DNA of 64,000 bases, from contig JAEWMY010000047.1 of NCBI GenBank assembly GCA_023393015.1, positions 27,125-91,124 on the forward strand, in the 5' to 3' direction. The notes beneath the pieces are model-generated. The model was not told where the DNA came from and did no database searches. It was given only the letters and a program-made list of their open reading frames with translations. This document shows positions 42,387 to 50,367 of this stretch, in pieces (the stretch's first letter is position 1; the number at the start of each line of letters is the position of its first letter). Source of the DNA: Spirochaetota bacterium. GTDB lineage: Bacteria; Spirochaetota; Spirochaetia; Treponematales; Treponemataceae. The translations under genes were made by a program, and so were the position numbers.

Positions 42387-43765
42387 CGCGATTCCCCCTT
42401 CGAGAGTTTGCGCGAGAGCGCGAAGTTCACCAGGAGAAAGGCGAACCCGAGACCCATGAACGCGAGCCCCCGCGCGATCATGTTCTCGAAGAAGCCCTCG
42501 ACGAACACGAACCTGAGGCAGATGAGAACGCACAATACGAGCGTCCCGAAATTAACCGTGCCGAGACGGTTGGAAGCATACCCCCGCAAGATATGAAAGA
42601 CGCCCGCGCCGAGGATGCATGCGTTCATAATCAGGTGAATCACGAGAAGTAGCCGGAACTCGGCGCCCGTCGGATCCCGGTAGGAAAACCGGGTTATTAC
42701 CCCGGAGGCGGACGCGACGAGGTAGCAAACCAGGACGGCGGCGGCGAACGCGCCCTCGGTCAGGGGCGCGAGGCGTCTGCGGCGGATCGTCACAACTACA
42801 AGGGCGACGAAGCACGCGAGCAAGCCGGCGGTTACGAGATAGTCTACCGCCTCGGCCGCGGCGAAAAATCCGCCGGACGATCCGCGGTAGTGGTTCCAAC
42901 CGATTTCGCGCCAGGGCCAGGTATAGGTCAGCATGAAGGCGAGGGTGTACGAGCCGAGAAAGCCCGTTGAACCCAAGGGGTCGACGCCGCGCGAGGGAGC
43001 GTCTTCGTAGGCGAGGGCTCCCGCGAGCCTGAGGCAGGCGAAAAGGAGGGCGTACGCGACGATCCAGAGCCCGGGAAGGGTCTTCTCGAGGCTGACGCCG
43101 AGTCCGAGATAGAGGCTTAACGTCGTGATCCAGCCAAGGTAGGCTGTCGTGCTTCCGTAGCGGTCTTTCTTCGCGTGCGCGACGAGGCGCGGCACGACGG
43201 CCGCGAAGAGGGGCCAATACCAGAGGGATTCGCCGCCGTCCCATTGGGACATCGACGTCCACGCCGTCAGCGCGCACAGATAGACGAGGGTTCCCGCGTT
43301 CGACCTGAGGACGTAGACGAAGGGCAGGGCGAAAACGGCCGACAGGAGGAAGAGATCCCGCGCCTCTCCCGAAATCTGGTAGATTTGCGAGAGAAGTCCC
43401 GCGCACGCGGCGAACCCGAGAATCGCCGCGACGCACGCCGACTCCCTCCAAGCCGGACGGTCGTCGCGCCTGAGAAAGGCGAAAAGCGCGAGGGCGTACG
43501 AGGCGACGAGCGGCGCGAAGGCGAGCGCGACGCGCGTTCCGCGCGGGATGTCCTCCCAGTTGAAGGCCGCGAGCACTATCGCCCCCAGGAATACGAGTCC
43601 GAGCCCGATAACGGCGAAGACGGCGTTGAGCGCCTTCCGCGCGTCCGCCTCGCTCGTCGCGGGATAGCGCGCGCGAATGGCGTCCGCCGTCGCTTCGTCG
43701 ACTATTCCGTCCGATACCCATCCCGATAGCTCGCCCCGGAGCCAAGCAGTCCTGTCTCGCGCCAT
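42383..43765 (-). CDS. DUF2157 membrane protein
   Basis: A 460-residue protein with a short cytoplasmic N-terminus (LRGELSGWVSDGIVDEATADAI, the DUF2157 start) and about twelve membrane helices. No enzymatic motif is seen. Start 43765 has GGGAGG just upstream; a longer in-frame start would add 18 arginine-rich residues. It follows the two-component response regulator by 89 bases and may be in the same operon. GDYXXLXY and DUF2157 proteins are commonly paired. Confidence 0.85.
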   Translation of the reverse strand: MARDRTAWLRGELSGWVSDGIVDEATADAIRARYPATSEADARKALNAVFAVIGLGLVFLGAIVLAAFNWEDIPRGTRVALAFAPLVASYALALFAFLRRDDRPAWRESACVAAILGFAACAGLLSQIYQISGEARDLFLLSAVFALPFVYVLRSNAGTLVYLCALTAWTSMSQWDGGESLWYWPLFAAVVPRLVAHAKKDRYGSTTAYLGWITTLSLYLGLGVSLEKTLPGLWIVAYALLFACLRLAGALAYEDAPSRGVDPLGSTGFLGSYTLAFMLTYTWPWREIGWNHYRGSSGGFFAAAEAVDYLVTAGLLACFVALVVVTIRRRRLAPLTEGAFAAAVLVCYLVASASGVITRFSYRDPTGAEFRLLLVIHLIMNACILGAGVFHILRGYASNRLGTVNFGTLVLCVLICLRFVFVEGFFENMIARGLAFMGLGFAFLLVNFALSRKLSKGESR

Positions 43766-43854
43766 AGCGCCTCCCGTCGAACGCGGCCTTCGAGCCGCCG
43801 TTTCGAAAGATGATAGCACGGCCGCGGCCGTTTGACACTAAATCGCGCCGCGAC

Positions 43855-44565
43855 TTACGGCCTGAATCGGTAGCCGGTGCCGTGCACGGTCAGTATATGG
43901 CGCGGGTTCGCGCAGTCGCGCTCGATCTTCTGGCGGAGTTTGGCGACGTGCTGGTCGAGCGTTCGCGTGGTTCCGCCGTAAGACACGCCCCAGAACCGCT
44001 CGAGCAACGCGTCGCGCGAATGGACGGTTTCGGGATTCGCGTAGAACCAGCGCAGGAGGTCGACCTCGCGCCCGGTCAGGTCGTGACGTTCGACGCCGTC
44101 GCCGCGCGAGACCTCGACGAAGAAGCGCCGCGGGTCGACCGTGCACTCGCCGAACGAGAACGCACTCGTCGGACCGACGTCGTCGGGCGCGTTCCGGTCG
44201 GCGCCCGCGCGCCTGAGGGCGGCCTTGACGCGCGCGGCGAGCTCTCGGACGCCGAAGGGCTTGACGACGTAGTCGTCCGCGCCGAGCTCGAGGCCGAGCA
44301 CCTTGTCGATCTCCTCCTCGCGCGCGCTCAGGAAGACGACGGGCGTTAGCGCGTCCGACTTGCGTATCTCGCGGCAGACGTCGTAGCCGCTCAGACGCGG
44401 CATCATGATGTCGAGAAGGGCGAGATCGATCCCTCCTTCCTTCCACGCGGTTACGGCCGACTCTCCGTCGGCGACGGCGGTAACCGCGTATCCCTCGGAC
44501 TCGAGCAGGTCGACGAGCCCTTCGCGGATCGGGCGCTCGTCCTCGGCGACGAGAATGCGTTTCAT
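43855..44565 (-). CDS. OmpR/PhoB-type response regulator
   Basis: A 236-residue transcription factor. Receiver: acidic pair in VAEDERP, phospho-Asp in LALLDIMMPR, Lys in VVKPFGV. Winged-helix domain: LTGREVDLLRWFYANPETVHSRDALLERFWG and RQKIERDCANPRHILTVHGTGYRF. The start overlaps the kinase stop by four bases, so the pair is cognate. It probably controls this operon and perhaps the downstream membrane proteins. Confidence 0.95.
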   Translation of the reverse strand: MKRILVAEDERPIREGLVDLLESEGYAVTAVADGESAVTAWKEGGIDLALLDIMMPRLSGYDVCREIRKSDALTPVVFLSAREEEIDKVLGLELGADDYVVKPFGVRELAARVKAALRRAGADRNAPDDVGPTSAFSFGECTVDPRRFFVEVSRGDGVERHDLTGREVDLLRWFYANPETVHSRDALLERFWGVSYGGTTRTLDQHVAKLRQKIERDCANPRHILTVHGTGYRFRP

Positions 44566-46679
44566 GATGTACCGTCCCTTTCCGGCGCGGCCGGGAGCGT
44601 CAGCGTGAACACGCTTCCCTCGATACCGTCGACGCGCGCGCGGGGCGAGTACGTGACGTCGCCGCCCATCGCCCGCGCGAGCGAGCGCGCGATGGAAAGC
44701 CCGAGTCCCGTCCCCCCCCGTTCGGAGGTCAGGCTCGCGTCGACCCGGTGGAACTCGCGGAATATGCGCGAGCGGTGCGCTCGCGGAACGCCGATGCCGC
44801 GGTCGGCGACCGACACGTGGCACCGGCGACGCTCCGCGTCCGAGCCGACGCGTACTTCGATCTCCCGCGTGTCGAGCGAGTACTTTTCCGCGTTCGAAAG
44901 CAGGTTGAGGAGAATGCGGATCACCGCTTCCCTGTCGGCCCGCGCCTCGACGGGGCTTTCGGGGCCGTCGAAGGCGACCGAGAAGTCGGAGGCCCTCAGC
45001 CGGTCGGCGATGCCGTCGAAGGTTTCGCGCGCGACGGAGACGAGGTCGACCGGAGCGGGGCTGAGCCGGCGGTTTCCTCGCTCGAGCTTGGAGACGTCGA
45101 GCACGTCGTTGATGAGCCGCGTGAGCCGCTCGCTTTCGGAGACGATGCGCGAAAGGTACCGGGCTCGCCTTTCGCCGTCGAGGTCGGCACCCTCCGCGAG
45201 CATCTCGGAGTACATCCGGATGGAGGTGAGCGGAGTCTTGAGCTCGTGCGAGACCGTCGTCACGAAGCCCGTCCTCCGCCTCGCCTCGAGCAGGCGGTTC
45301 GCGGAATGACGCCAGAGGATGACGGCGCCGAGCGCGACGGATAGGAAGAGGGCGAGCACGAGCGAGGAGATGGCGTACCGCGAGGCGCGTACGCGTCCCT
45401 CGAAGGCGGACTCGTCCGCCAGGATCACCGCCGTTTCCCAATAGGGCAGGAACTCGCTGATCTCTCCGGAGACGAGCGGGGTGCGCCACAATGCGGGATC
45501 GACGGTCGGAAACGGGATGAGCGGCGTTCCGGCGTGATCGAGTACGGAAAGGTATCGCACCGAGTCGGCGGGCGTTCCGGCGCGCGCTGCGATGGCCTCT
45601 CGGACGGTGGTCATGTCGAGCTCGCAGCCAACGACCCAGTCACCGCGTTTTTCCCAGTAGATGAGCACGAAGGAGTTGTCGAACACGCGCGGAACGAGAC
45701 CGCTTTCGGCCTGCGCCACGAGGTCCCGGAAGTACCGGTCCGACTCGATGTAGACGGAGCGCGGCGTCATGGAGTCGCGCGCGTGAATGGCGTCGATCTT
45801 CGGATTCACGTTTCTCTTGAGGGTTTCCTTTCCTTCCTCCGCGGCCCGGTCGTATACCTGTCGTTGGACCTCGACGTCCGACTCGAATATTCCCTGCGCC
45901 TCCTTTGAGCGAAGCGCGTTCGTTTCTCCGTTTCGGTCCGACTCGCGCAGGGGAACGTCCGCCGCGACCCTTTTCGCCGCGCGCGAAGACGACATCGCCG
46001 GCGCCCTGATCGGTTCGGCCGCCGCTTCCTCGGCCGCTTCCGCGAGTTCGTCCGCGACGGGAGCCTCGGCACCAAGGCCCTCGGATAGACCGAAGTCGGC
46101 CGGCTCGCTCTTGTTCGGCCCGAGTTCCTTCATGACGGGCGGTGATTCGGATACGGGCGCGGACAGGGGCGCTGAAACGCCCGATGAAACGGGCGCGGAA
46201 CCGACGATAGCGGCCTCGTATTCCGACGCGATGTTGCGGTAGACCGGGATGCGCTCGGCGCCGGCGAAGACGTTGAGGTAGCGCCAGTAGAAGAGCCGGG
46301 TTTCCTCGTCGTCCGCTCCGCGCGTCCGCGCGTCCGGGTACGCTATGGCGCCTTTTCCGTCGAGAAGGAAGGGAATGCCGACGAGCGGCTCGCGTTCCTT
46401 CCATTCGGCGAGTTCGCGGTCACTCGGCCTCCCCGCCGTTCCGGCGCGCGGTGCGCCCGCGCCGAGTTCGGCGGGCAATCCGGAAAACCAGTCGCGTATC
46501 CGCTCGTTCGTCTGGCCGACTTCGAGAAGCAGGGACTCGCGAAGCCGCGCGCGCATGCCGCTCTCCTGCTGGTCGACGCTTCTCGCGGCGAGCCAGGTGA
46601 GTCCCAGGAGCGGGACCAGGAGAAGCGGTACGGCGAGGGCGAGCGCGAGGCGCCCGCCGGTTCCTTTCATGTCACGCAT
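44562..46679 (-). CDS. membrane sensor histidine kinase with low-complexity periplasmic insert
   Basis: A 705-residue kinase. One helix near residue 15-30, a large extracytoplasmic region, a second helix near 425-445, then the H box TVSHELKTPL, N box LLSNAEKYS, G1 DRGIGVP and F/G2 boxes ending GGTGLGLSIARSLAR. The periplasmic part has a proline-, serine-, alanine- and glutamate-rich insert of about 100 residues (APVSSGVSAPLSAPVSESPP..., AEAAEEAAAEP) that splits an otherwise ordered sensor. The ATG at 46679 lacks a good ribosome site; a TTG at 46706 is the alternative. Follows the von Willebrand protein gene by 10 bases. Confidence 0.88.
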   Translation of the reverse strand: MRDMKGTGGRLALALAVPLLLVPLLGLTWLAARSVDQQESGMRARLRESLLLEVGQTNERIRDWFSGLPAELGAGAPRAGTAGRPSDRELAEWKEREPLVGIPFLLDGKGAIAYPDARTRGADDEETRLFYWRYLNVFAGAERIPVYRNIASEYEAAIVGSAPVSSGVSAPLSAPVSESPPVMKELGPNKSEPADFGLSEGLGAEAPVADELAEAAEEAAAEPIRAPAMSSSRAAKRVAADVPLRESDRNGETNALRSKEAQGIFESDVEVQRQVYDRAAEEGKETLKRNVNPKIDAIHARDSMTPRSVYIESDRYFRDLVAQAESGLVPRVFDNSFVLIYWEKRGDWVVGCELDMTTVREAIAARAGTPADSVRYLSVLDHAGTPLIPFPTVDPALWRTPLVSGEISEFLPYWETAVILADESAFEGRVRASRYAISSLVLALFLSVALGAVILWRHSANRLLEARRRTGFVTTVSHELKTPLTSIRMYSEMLAEGADLDGERRARYLSRIVSESERLTRLINDVLDVSKLERGNRRLSPAPVDLVSVARETFDGIADRLRASDFSVAFDGPESPVEARADREAVIRILLNLLSNAEKYSLDTREIEVRVGSDAERRRCHVSVADRGIGVPRAHRSRIFREFHRVDASLTSERGGTGLGLSIARSLARAMGGDVTYSPRARVDGIEGSVFTLTLPAAPERDGTS

Positions 46680-46689
46680 TGTATCAGCT

Positions 46690-47853
46690 TTACTTGGCGG
46701 GGACAAACCCCTTTTTCCGCGCGGCCTCTGCGAGCGGGGCGAGTATCGCGGTATCGAGGGCCTCGTCGGAAGTGACGGCCGCCTTGTTGGCTTCCAGCCA
46801 TGCCTCGCGCTCGGCGGAAAGACCCGCGATCTCGGCCTGTATCTTCTTGCGTTCGGAGAGTTTTTCTGCCACGTACGCCTCGCGCGCCGCCTTCGGCATC
46901 GCGCGCATCTGCTCGGGGAGCTCGGACTCCTTCACGGAGGCGAGGGGTACGCCGCCCGAGGTGGTGGCGTCCACGAGATCCCAGGTCGAGTTCGAGTAAC
47001 TCGCCGATGACTTGACCTTCGCCCGCTCGTAGAAGCCCGCCTTGTTGAGCCCCTCCGCCAGCGAGTCCTGCTCAAGCTGCATCTCCTTACGCGCTGTTCC
47101 CCGCGCGCCGTAGGCGATGTAGGTGTCGTTGAGTCGGGAGTTGAGCTCGCTCAGACGGTCGTCCTGCGGGCAAGGCACGTAGCCGTACTCGTAGTCGCCG
47201 TCGATGTTCAGGTACGAGCCTCCGGTGACGCGCGCGCCCTCGGCCCAGAAGGTCGCGATGCCCTCGTCGCGGCCGCCGCAGAATATCGTGTTCACCACGA
47301 CGCCCTTGCGGACCGCGCGGCGACCCGCCTCGCGGAAATCGAACGATCCCTGGTTGAACGGCTCGTTTCCCGCGACGTACGCGATCTTCAGGTCCGATTC
47401 CCTCTCTGACCAGTCGAGATCGTCGAGGCTCTTTTTGATTACGGTGCCGCAGTACTCGCTGCCGCCGTAGGTGTCGAGCTCGAACAAGCGCGCCGACAGC
47501 TCGTCGAGGTCGTCGGTGAAGGGCATGACGCGCCTGACGTAGCCGGAAAGAATGGAAAGCGAGTCGTTTCCGTATTCGTAGAGGGCGACCTCGAGGCGGA
47601 CGGGACGCCCGTTTTGGGTCATCTTCCCCGATTCCGAAACGATCTTCCAAAGCTGGCTTTTGGCCTGGTTGATGAGGCCGTCCATGCTGTTCGAGGTGTC
47701 GAGCAGAAGGGCGATCTGCACGAGTGGGCGACCGTCGCGGCCGCGAAGCTCGCCCGACGAACCGTCGCGGGGGCGTGCCGCGGCAATGCCGCCCGCGAGC
47801 GCAAAAAGACAAAGCGCGGCGCAAAGCCGCTTGACCGTATTCGCTGATTTCAT
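46690..47853 (-). CDS. secreted von Willebrand factor A-domain protein
   Basis: A 387-residue exported protein with signal peptide MKSANTVKRLCAALCLFALAGGIAAA. The VWA MIDAS motif DTSNSMDG (DxSxS) is intact and is followed by the expected acidic D...D residues, so it binds a divalent metal and a protein ligand. A helical C-terminal region (KLSERKKIQAEIAGLSAEREAWLEA) follows. AGGAGG precedes the ATG. It heads the kinase-regulator operon and may act as the extracellular accessory that the kinase senses; that is inference. Confidence 0.88.
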   Translation of the reverse strand: MKSANTVKRLCAALCLFALAGGIAAARPRDGSSGELRGRDGRPLVQIALLLDTSNSMDGLINQAKSQLWKIVSESGKMTQNGRPVRLEVALYEYGNDSLSILSGYVRRVMPFTDDLDELSARLFELDTYGGSEYCGTVIKKSLDDLDWSERESDLKIAYVAGNEPFNQGSFDFREAGRRAVRKGVVVNTIFCGGRDEGIATFWAEGARVTGGSYLNIDGDYEYGYVPCPQDDRLSELNSRLNDTYIAYGARGTARKEMQLEQDSLAEGLNKAGFYERAKVKSSASYSNSTWDLVDATTSGGVPLASVKESELPEQMRAMPKAAREAYVAEKLSERKKIQAEIAGLSAEREAWLEANKAAVTSDEALDTAILAPLAEAARKKGFVPAK

Positions 47854-48075
47854 GAGAACCTCCTGAACGCTGTGATACCTCAGAGGATAGGGCGGGCAGG
47901 CGTTCGGGTTGTCAGGGAGGTGTAACGGTTTGTAAAAAAAACGTAAAAAGGATTCGTCGACGGCGCGGACACGAAGCCTGGACCGCGCGGATCGTGGCGC
48001 CTTCTTTGAGGGGGCTCCGAGGAGGGACGCGCGCGTATCCTTGGTCGCCCTGCCTCGGTCTGTGGCGTGATTGCG
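47854..48075. other. intergenic region without a detectable gene
   Basis: About 220 bases between the vwa start and the tRNA-Leu terminator. It contains the vwa ribosome-binding site, presumably its promoter (no good -35/-10 pair found) and an AT-rich patch near 47932-47950. No coding potential is seen. Confidence 0.6.
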
Positions 48076-48104
48076 AAAAAAAAAGTCCCCGCAGTGCGGG
48101 GACT
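48076..48104 (-). terminator. terminator of tRNA-Leu(GAG)
   Basis: Minus-strand stem AGTCCCCGC/GCGGGGACT (48104-48096 and 48092-48084) with a three-base loop and a run of nine T. Confidence 0.94.
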
Positions 48105-48114
48105 CCATGACGGT

Positions 48115-48196
48115 TGCGGCGAAGAAGACTTGAACTTCCATACCTTGCGGCACCAGCACCTCAAGCTGGCGTGTCTACCAATTCCACCATCGCCGC
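48115..48196 (-). tRNA. tRNA-Leu (anticodon GAG)
   Basis: An 82-nt class II tRNA on the minus strand: acceptor GCGGCGA/TCGCCGC, D arm with TGGTAGAC, anticodon stem CCAGC/GCTGG with loop TTGAGGT (anticodon GAG), long variable arm, T loop AGTTCAAGTC. No encoded CCA. Confidence 0.96.
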
Positions 48197-48209
48197 GATA
48201 ACGAAGACG

Positions 48210-48238
48210 ACAATAGCAAAGCGGCCGAAAAAAGTCAA
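48210..48238 (-). promoter_or_regulatory. promoter of tRNA-Leu(GAG)
   Basis: Minus-strand TTGACT (48238-48233), 17 bases, TATTGT (48215-48210), 13 bases before the tRNA. Confidence 0.75.
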
Positions 48239-48256
48239 GCGGTCGCGTTTTCCTGA

Positions 48257-48284
48257 CGGGCCGAAACGACGTCGCTTCGGCCCG
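48257..48284 (-). terminator. hairpin after desulfoferrodoxin
   Basis: Arms CGGGCCGAA/TTCGGCCCG form a 9-bp stem with a ten-base loop that is itself palindromic. No T run follows, so termination here may be factor-dependent or partial. Confidence 0.55.
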
Positions 48285-48292
48285 GGTCGGTG

Positions 48293-48679
48293 TTATACGG
48301 TAGCCTTCCAGAGGCCGTGGAGGTTGCAGTATTCGTAAGCCGCGACGGCCTTGTCGCCCTTGGCGAGCTCGAAGGTAGCCTCGGGTTTGTCGCCGGGGTT
48401 GAGGCAGGCGCGCATGCCGCCCTTGGCGGTTTCGAGGTACACCCACTGGATGTAGTGCTCGGCCGTCATCGGGTGGTCGACGGAGCCGATTTTCACGGTA
48501 ACGGTCGATCCCGAGACGGTAACTACCGGTACGTGCTTTTCCTTGGCGCCGTCGCTCGTATTGGCGACCAGGGTTGTCATCTCCTCGCCGCAGCAGATCA
48601 TGGGCACGCCCGAGTCGTGAATCACGCCGACGAGGTTACCGCAAATTTTACAGACAAGAAACTTTGGTTCTGGGCACAT
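48293..48679 (-). CDS. dfx: desulfoferrodoxin (superoxide reductase, two-iron type)
   Basis: A 128-residue enzyme reducing superoxide to peroxide without oxygen release. An N-terminal desulforedoxin center I is present (CKICGNL ... MICCGEEM, four cysteines), and the catalytic center II ligands are EKHVP, DHPM, EHYIQW and C-N-L-H. T. pallidum neelaredoxin lacks center I, so this is the fuller, 2Fe type. ATG 48679 follows AAGGAGAA. The promoter is TTGCGT-17-TATACT. Confidence 0.95.
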   Translation of the reverse strand: MCPEPKFLVCKICGNLVGVIHDSGVPMICCGEEMTTLVANTSDGAKEKHVPVVTVSGSTVTVKIGSVDHPMTAEHYIQWVYLETAKGGMRACLNPGDKPEATFELAKGDKAVAAYEYCNLHGLWKATV

Positions 48680-48713
48680 GGAGTTCTCCTTACGCAACAA
48701 GTGATATGTCCTT

Positions 48714-48742
48714 AGTATACATACGTTCCCGTATTGACGCAA
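48714..48742 (-). promoter_or_regulatory. desulfoferrodoxin promoter
   Basis: Minus-strand TTGCGT (48742-48737), 17 bases, TATACT (48719-48714). The -35 overlaps the divergent tRNA-Val -35. Confidence 0.75.
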
Positions 48743-48762
48743 ATGGTTAAAACGGATATAGT
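48734..48762 (+). promoter_or_regulatory. tRNA-Val promoter
   Basis: TTGACG (48734-48739), 17 bases, TATAGT (48757-48762); start near 48769. Confidence 0.78.
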
Positions 48763-48791
48763 GACCGAGCCTTCGGAAACGTCGGCTACTC

Positions 48792-48865
48792 GGGCAATTA
48801 GCTCAGCTGGTTAGAGTATTACCTTGACATGGTAGGGGTCACTGGTTCGATCCCAGTATTGCCCA
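48792..48865 (+). tRNA. tRNA-Val (anticodon GAC)
   Basis: A 74-nt tRNA: acceptor GGGCAAT/ATTGCCC, D arm GCTCAGCTGGTTAGAGT, anticodon loop TTGACAT (anticodon GAC), T loop GGTTCGATCC, discriminator A, no CCA encoded. Confidence 0.97.
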
Positions 48866-48870
48866 CGAAA

Positions 48871-48900
48871 AAGTCCTTGCTTTGCAAGGACTTTTTTTTT
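48871..48900 (+). terminator. terminator of tRNA-Val
   Basis: A 10-bp stem AAGTCCTTGC/GCAAGGACTT (48871-48893) with a TTT loop and a long T run. A residues before it could make it work in both directions. Confidence 0.94.
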
Positions 48901-48917
48901 GAGTTTGGGTGGAAGGT

Positions 48918-48978
48918 TATGTACCTACCGGTAGGTATAGTGGCCTGAACCAAGTTCTATGTACCTACCGGTAGGTAT
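48918..48978. repeat. paired 21-bp repeats each holding a 16-bp perfect palindrome
   Basis: TATGTACCTACCGGTAGGTAT occurs at 48918-48938 and 48958-48978, identical, 40 bases apart. The core TACCTACCGGTAGGTA is a perfect, loopless palindrome, the form expected of a protein-bound operator (for example TetR-type) rather than a terminator. It lies one base past the stop of the acyltransferase gene and beyond the tRNA-Val terminator; no promoter or TetR gene is next to it. Confidence 0.93.
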
Positions 48979-48979
48979 G

Positions 48980-50257
48980 CTACTCATATTCAGCTAAAAT
49001 CCCCGCGATCCGCTCCCCGAGCTCGCGATACTTGTCCGCTTTAGGAATCGTCTTGTCGAAGATAATGCTCATCCTGAGCGTTCCGTTCGTCGTGTTGAGT
49101 CCGATAACGGTTTCCCCGCTCACCGAGGTGAAAACCGGGCCGAAGAACTCGGTTACCGAGAGACCCGCGTACGAGTCCTTTATGACCGTCCGTCCGAGAT
49201 TGGAGAACGAGAAGTCGTAGTCCATCGGATCGGGCGGGAACCCCATCATGAGCGACTCGGGATCCTCGACGCCGTCAAAGGAATCGCGAAAATGGAAGTA
49301 TTCCTCGACGTCCTTCATCCCGGCTCGACTCGTCTGGATGCCGTCGCGAATTTGTCCGGCCATGGATGGCACCGGCAGGGTACAGTCGACCTTCACTTTG
49401 ACGATCCCGTTGTAGACCCCGGCGAGCTGTCGATATTCTTCCTTCAGGTACTGCCGGAAATCGACCGGGCACTGGATCGTCCGTTCGAATCCTTCCTCGG
49501 GACCGAAGAGCTCGGAGGAGGCCTTGAGGACGCGCGCGCCGAGGTAGCTGTTGACCGTGACGCCCGCGGCCTTCGCCTCAGCGGCGAGACGGGCCGTTCC
49601 CGCCGGTGCGAGCGAAAAGAGTCGAACGTAGAAGTCGGGCGCCGCGTAGGGCGGCATGTCGAAGGGTTTGGCCGGGGGCGGATCCTCCTTTTTCCAGTCC
49701 GGCTCGGGGCGCGTCAGGAGTTCCGCCCGCACGTCGTCGAGCAGGACGTCGAAGAGAACGGGCATTTCGCGGCATTCGGGAAGGGTCGCGACCATCCCCG
49801 AGTAGAGGGAAAGAAAGTCATGGATGATCCAGGTCGCGGCGATTCCGTCGGCCACGCCGTGCTGGAAGACGAAGCAGAGCTCGGAGGCCGCGTCGGCGCC
49901 GGTTCCCGTAATTCGCCAGTCGAGCGAGAACTGAGGGCCGGTAAAGGGGTCGAAGGCTCGCGTCATGTGGGCCAGCATGAATTCTTCTCGCGGTATCTCG
50001 CTCTTCGCCGAGGATCGTTCGTCAAACGAGACGAGCAGGGGAGGCTCCCCCTCCAGAACCATGTCCATCTGTTTCCCCACGGTATATTCCTGTCGGGCAA
50101 AGAGCGCCGGGTGACGCGCGCTAAGGGCGCGCAACGTCGAGCGGGCGCGTTCTTCGTCAAGAACGTCCGAAATACCGACAATGAAGGCGAAGTTGAGGGG
50201 ATACTGCCTTCCGAAGAAGAGCATGAAGCGTTCGAGACTCGACGTTTTTCTTCTCAT
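48980..50257 (-). CDS. freestanding condensation/acyltransferase-superfamily protein
   Basis: A 425-residue protein of the HxxxDG acyltransferase clan (condensation domains, PapA/WS-DGAT types, alcohol acetyltransferases). The motif is FQHGVADG near residue 145. A second conserved patch is YLGARVLKASSELFGPE, then VDFRQYLKEEYRQLAGVYNG, the bridging and DFGWG-like region appearing as PMDYDFSFSNLGRT. No carrier-protein or adenylation domain is fused or adjacent, so it is not an ordinary NRPS module; it could acylate a lipid, sugar or alcohol. ATG 50257 has GAGGAG upstream; a longer frame is rejected. Confidence 0.8.
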   Translation of the reverse strand: MRRKTSSLERFMLFFGRQYPLNFAFIVGISDVLDEERARSTLRALSARHPALFARQEYTVGKQMDMVLEGEPPLLVSFDERSSAKSEIPREEFMLAHMTRAFDPFTGPQFSLDWRITGTGADAASELCFVFQHGVADGIAATWIIHDFLSLYSGMVATLPECREMPVLFDVLLDDVRAELLTRPEPDWKKEDPPPAKPFDMPPYAAPDFYVRLFSLAPAGTARLAAEAKAAGVTVNSYLGARVLKASSELFGPEEGFERTIQCPVDFRQYLKEEYRQLAGVYNGIVKVKVDCTLPVPSMAGQIRDGIQTSRAGMKDVEEYFHFRDSFDGVEDPESLMMGFPPDPMDYDFSFSNLGRTVIKDSYAGLSVTEFFGPVFTSVSGETVIGLNTTNGTLRMSIIFDKTIPKADKYRELGERIAGILAEYE

Positions 50258-50295
50258 GATTTTACTCCTCACGACGGCGCTAGGCACGTACGTAT

Positions 50296-50327
50296 ACGCA
50301 AACGTTTGCGCAATCGTTTGCTATACT
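50296..50327. promoter_or_regulatory. tandem LacI/PurR-like operators upstream of the acyltransferase
   Basis: CGCAAACGTTTGCG is a perfect 14-base palindrome (50297-50310), flanked on its left by GTATA and adjoining a second near-palindrome GCAATCGTTTGC (50310-50321) and TATACT (50322-50327). Such GCAAACGTTTGC sites are typical of LacI/PurR-family repressors. The regulator gene at 50.9-52.0 kb carries a LacI-type sensor domain but a GntR-type DNA-binding head. Confidence 0.7.
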
Positions 50328-50367
50328 AATACACGGTTATATTGTGTTTGGCAAGGGGAGACGCGAA

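Noticed and set aside
48918..48978. Terminator of the acyltransferase gene
   Set aside because: The palindromes have no loop and no following T tract, and are too exact as duplicates; an operator or binding site fits better.
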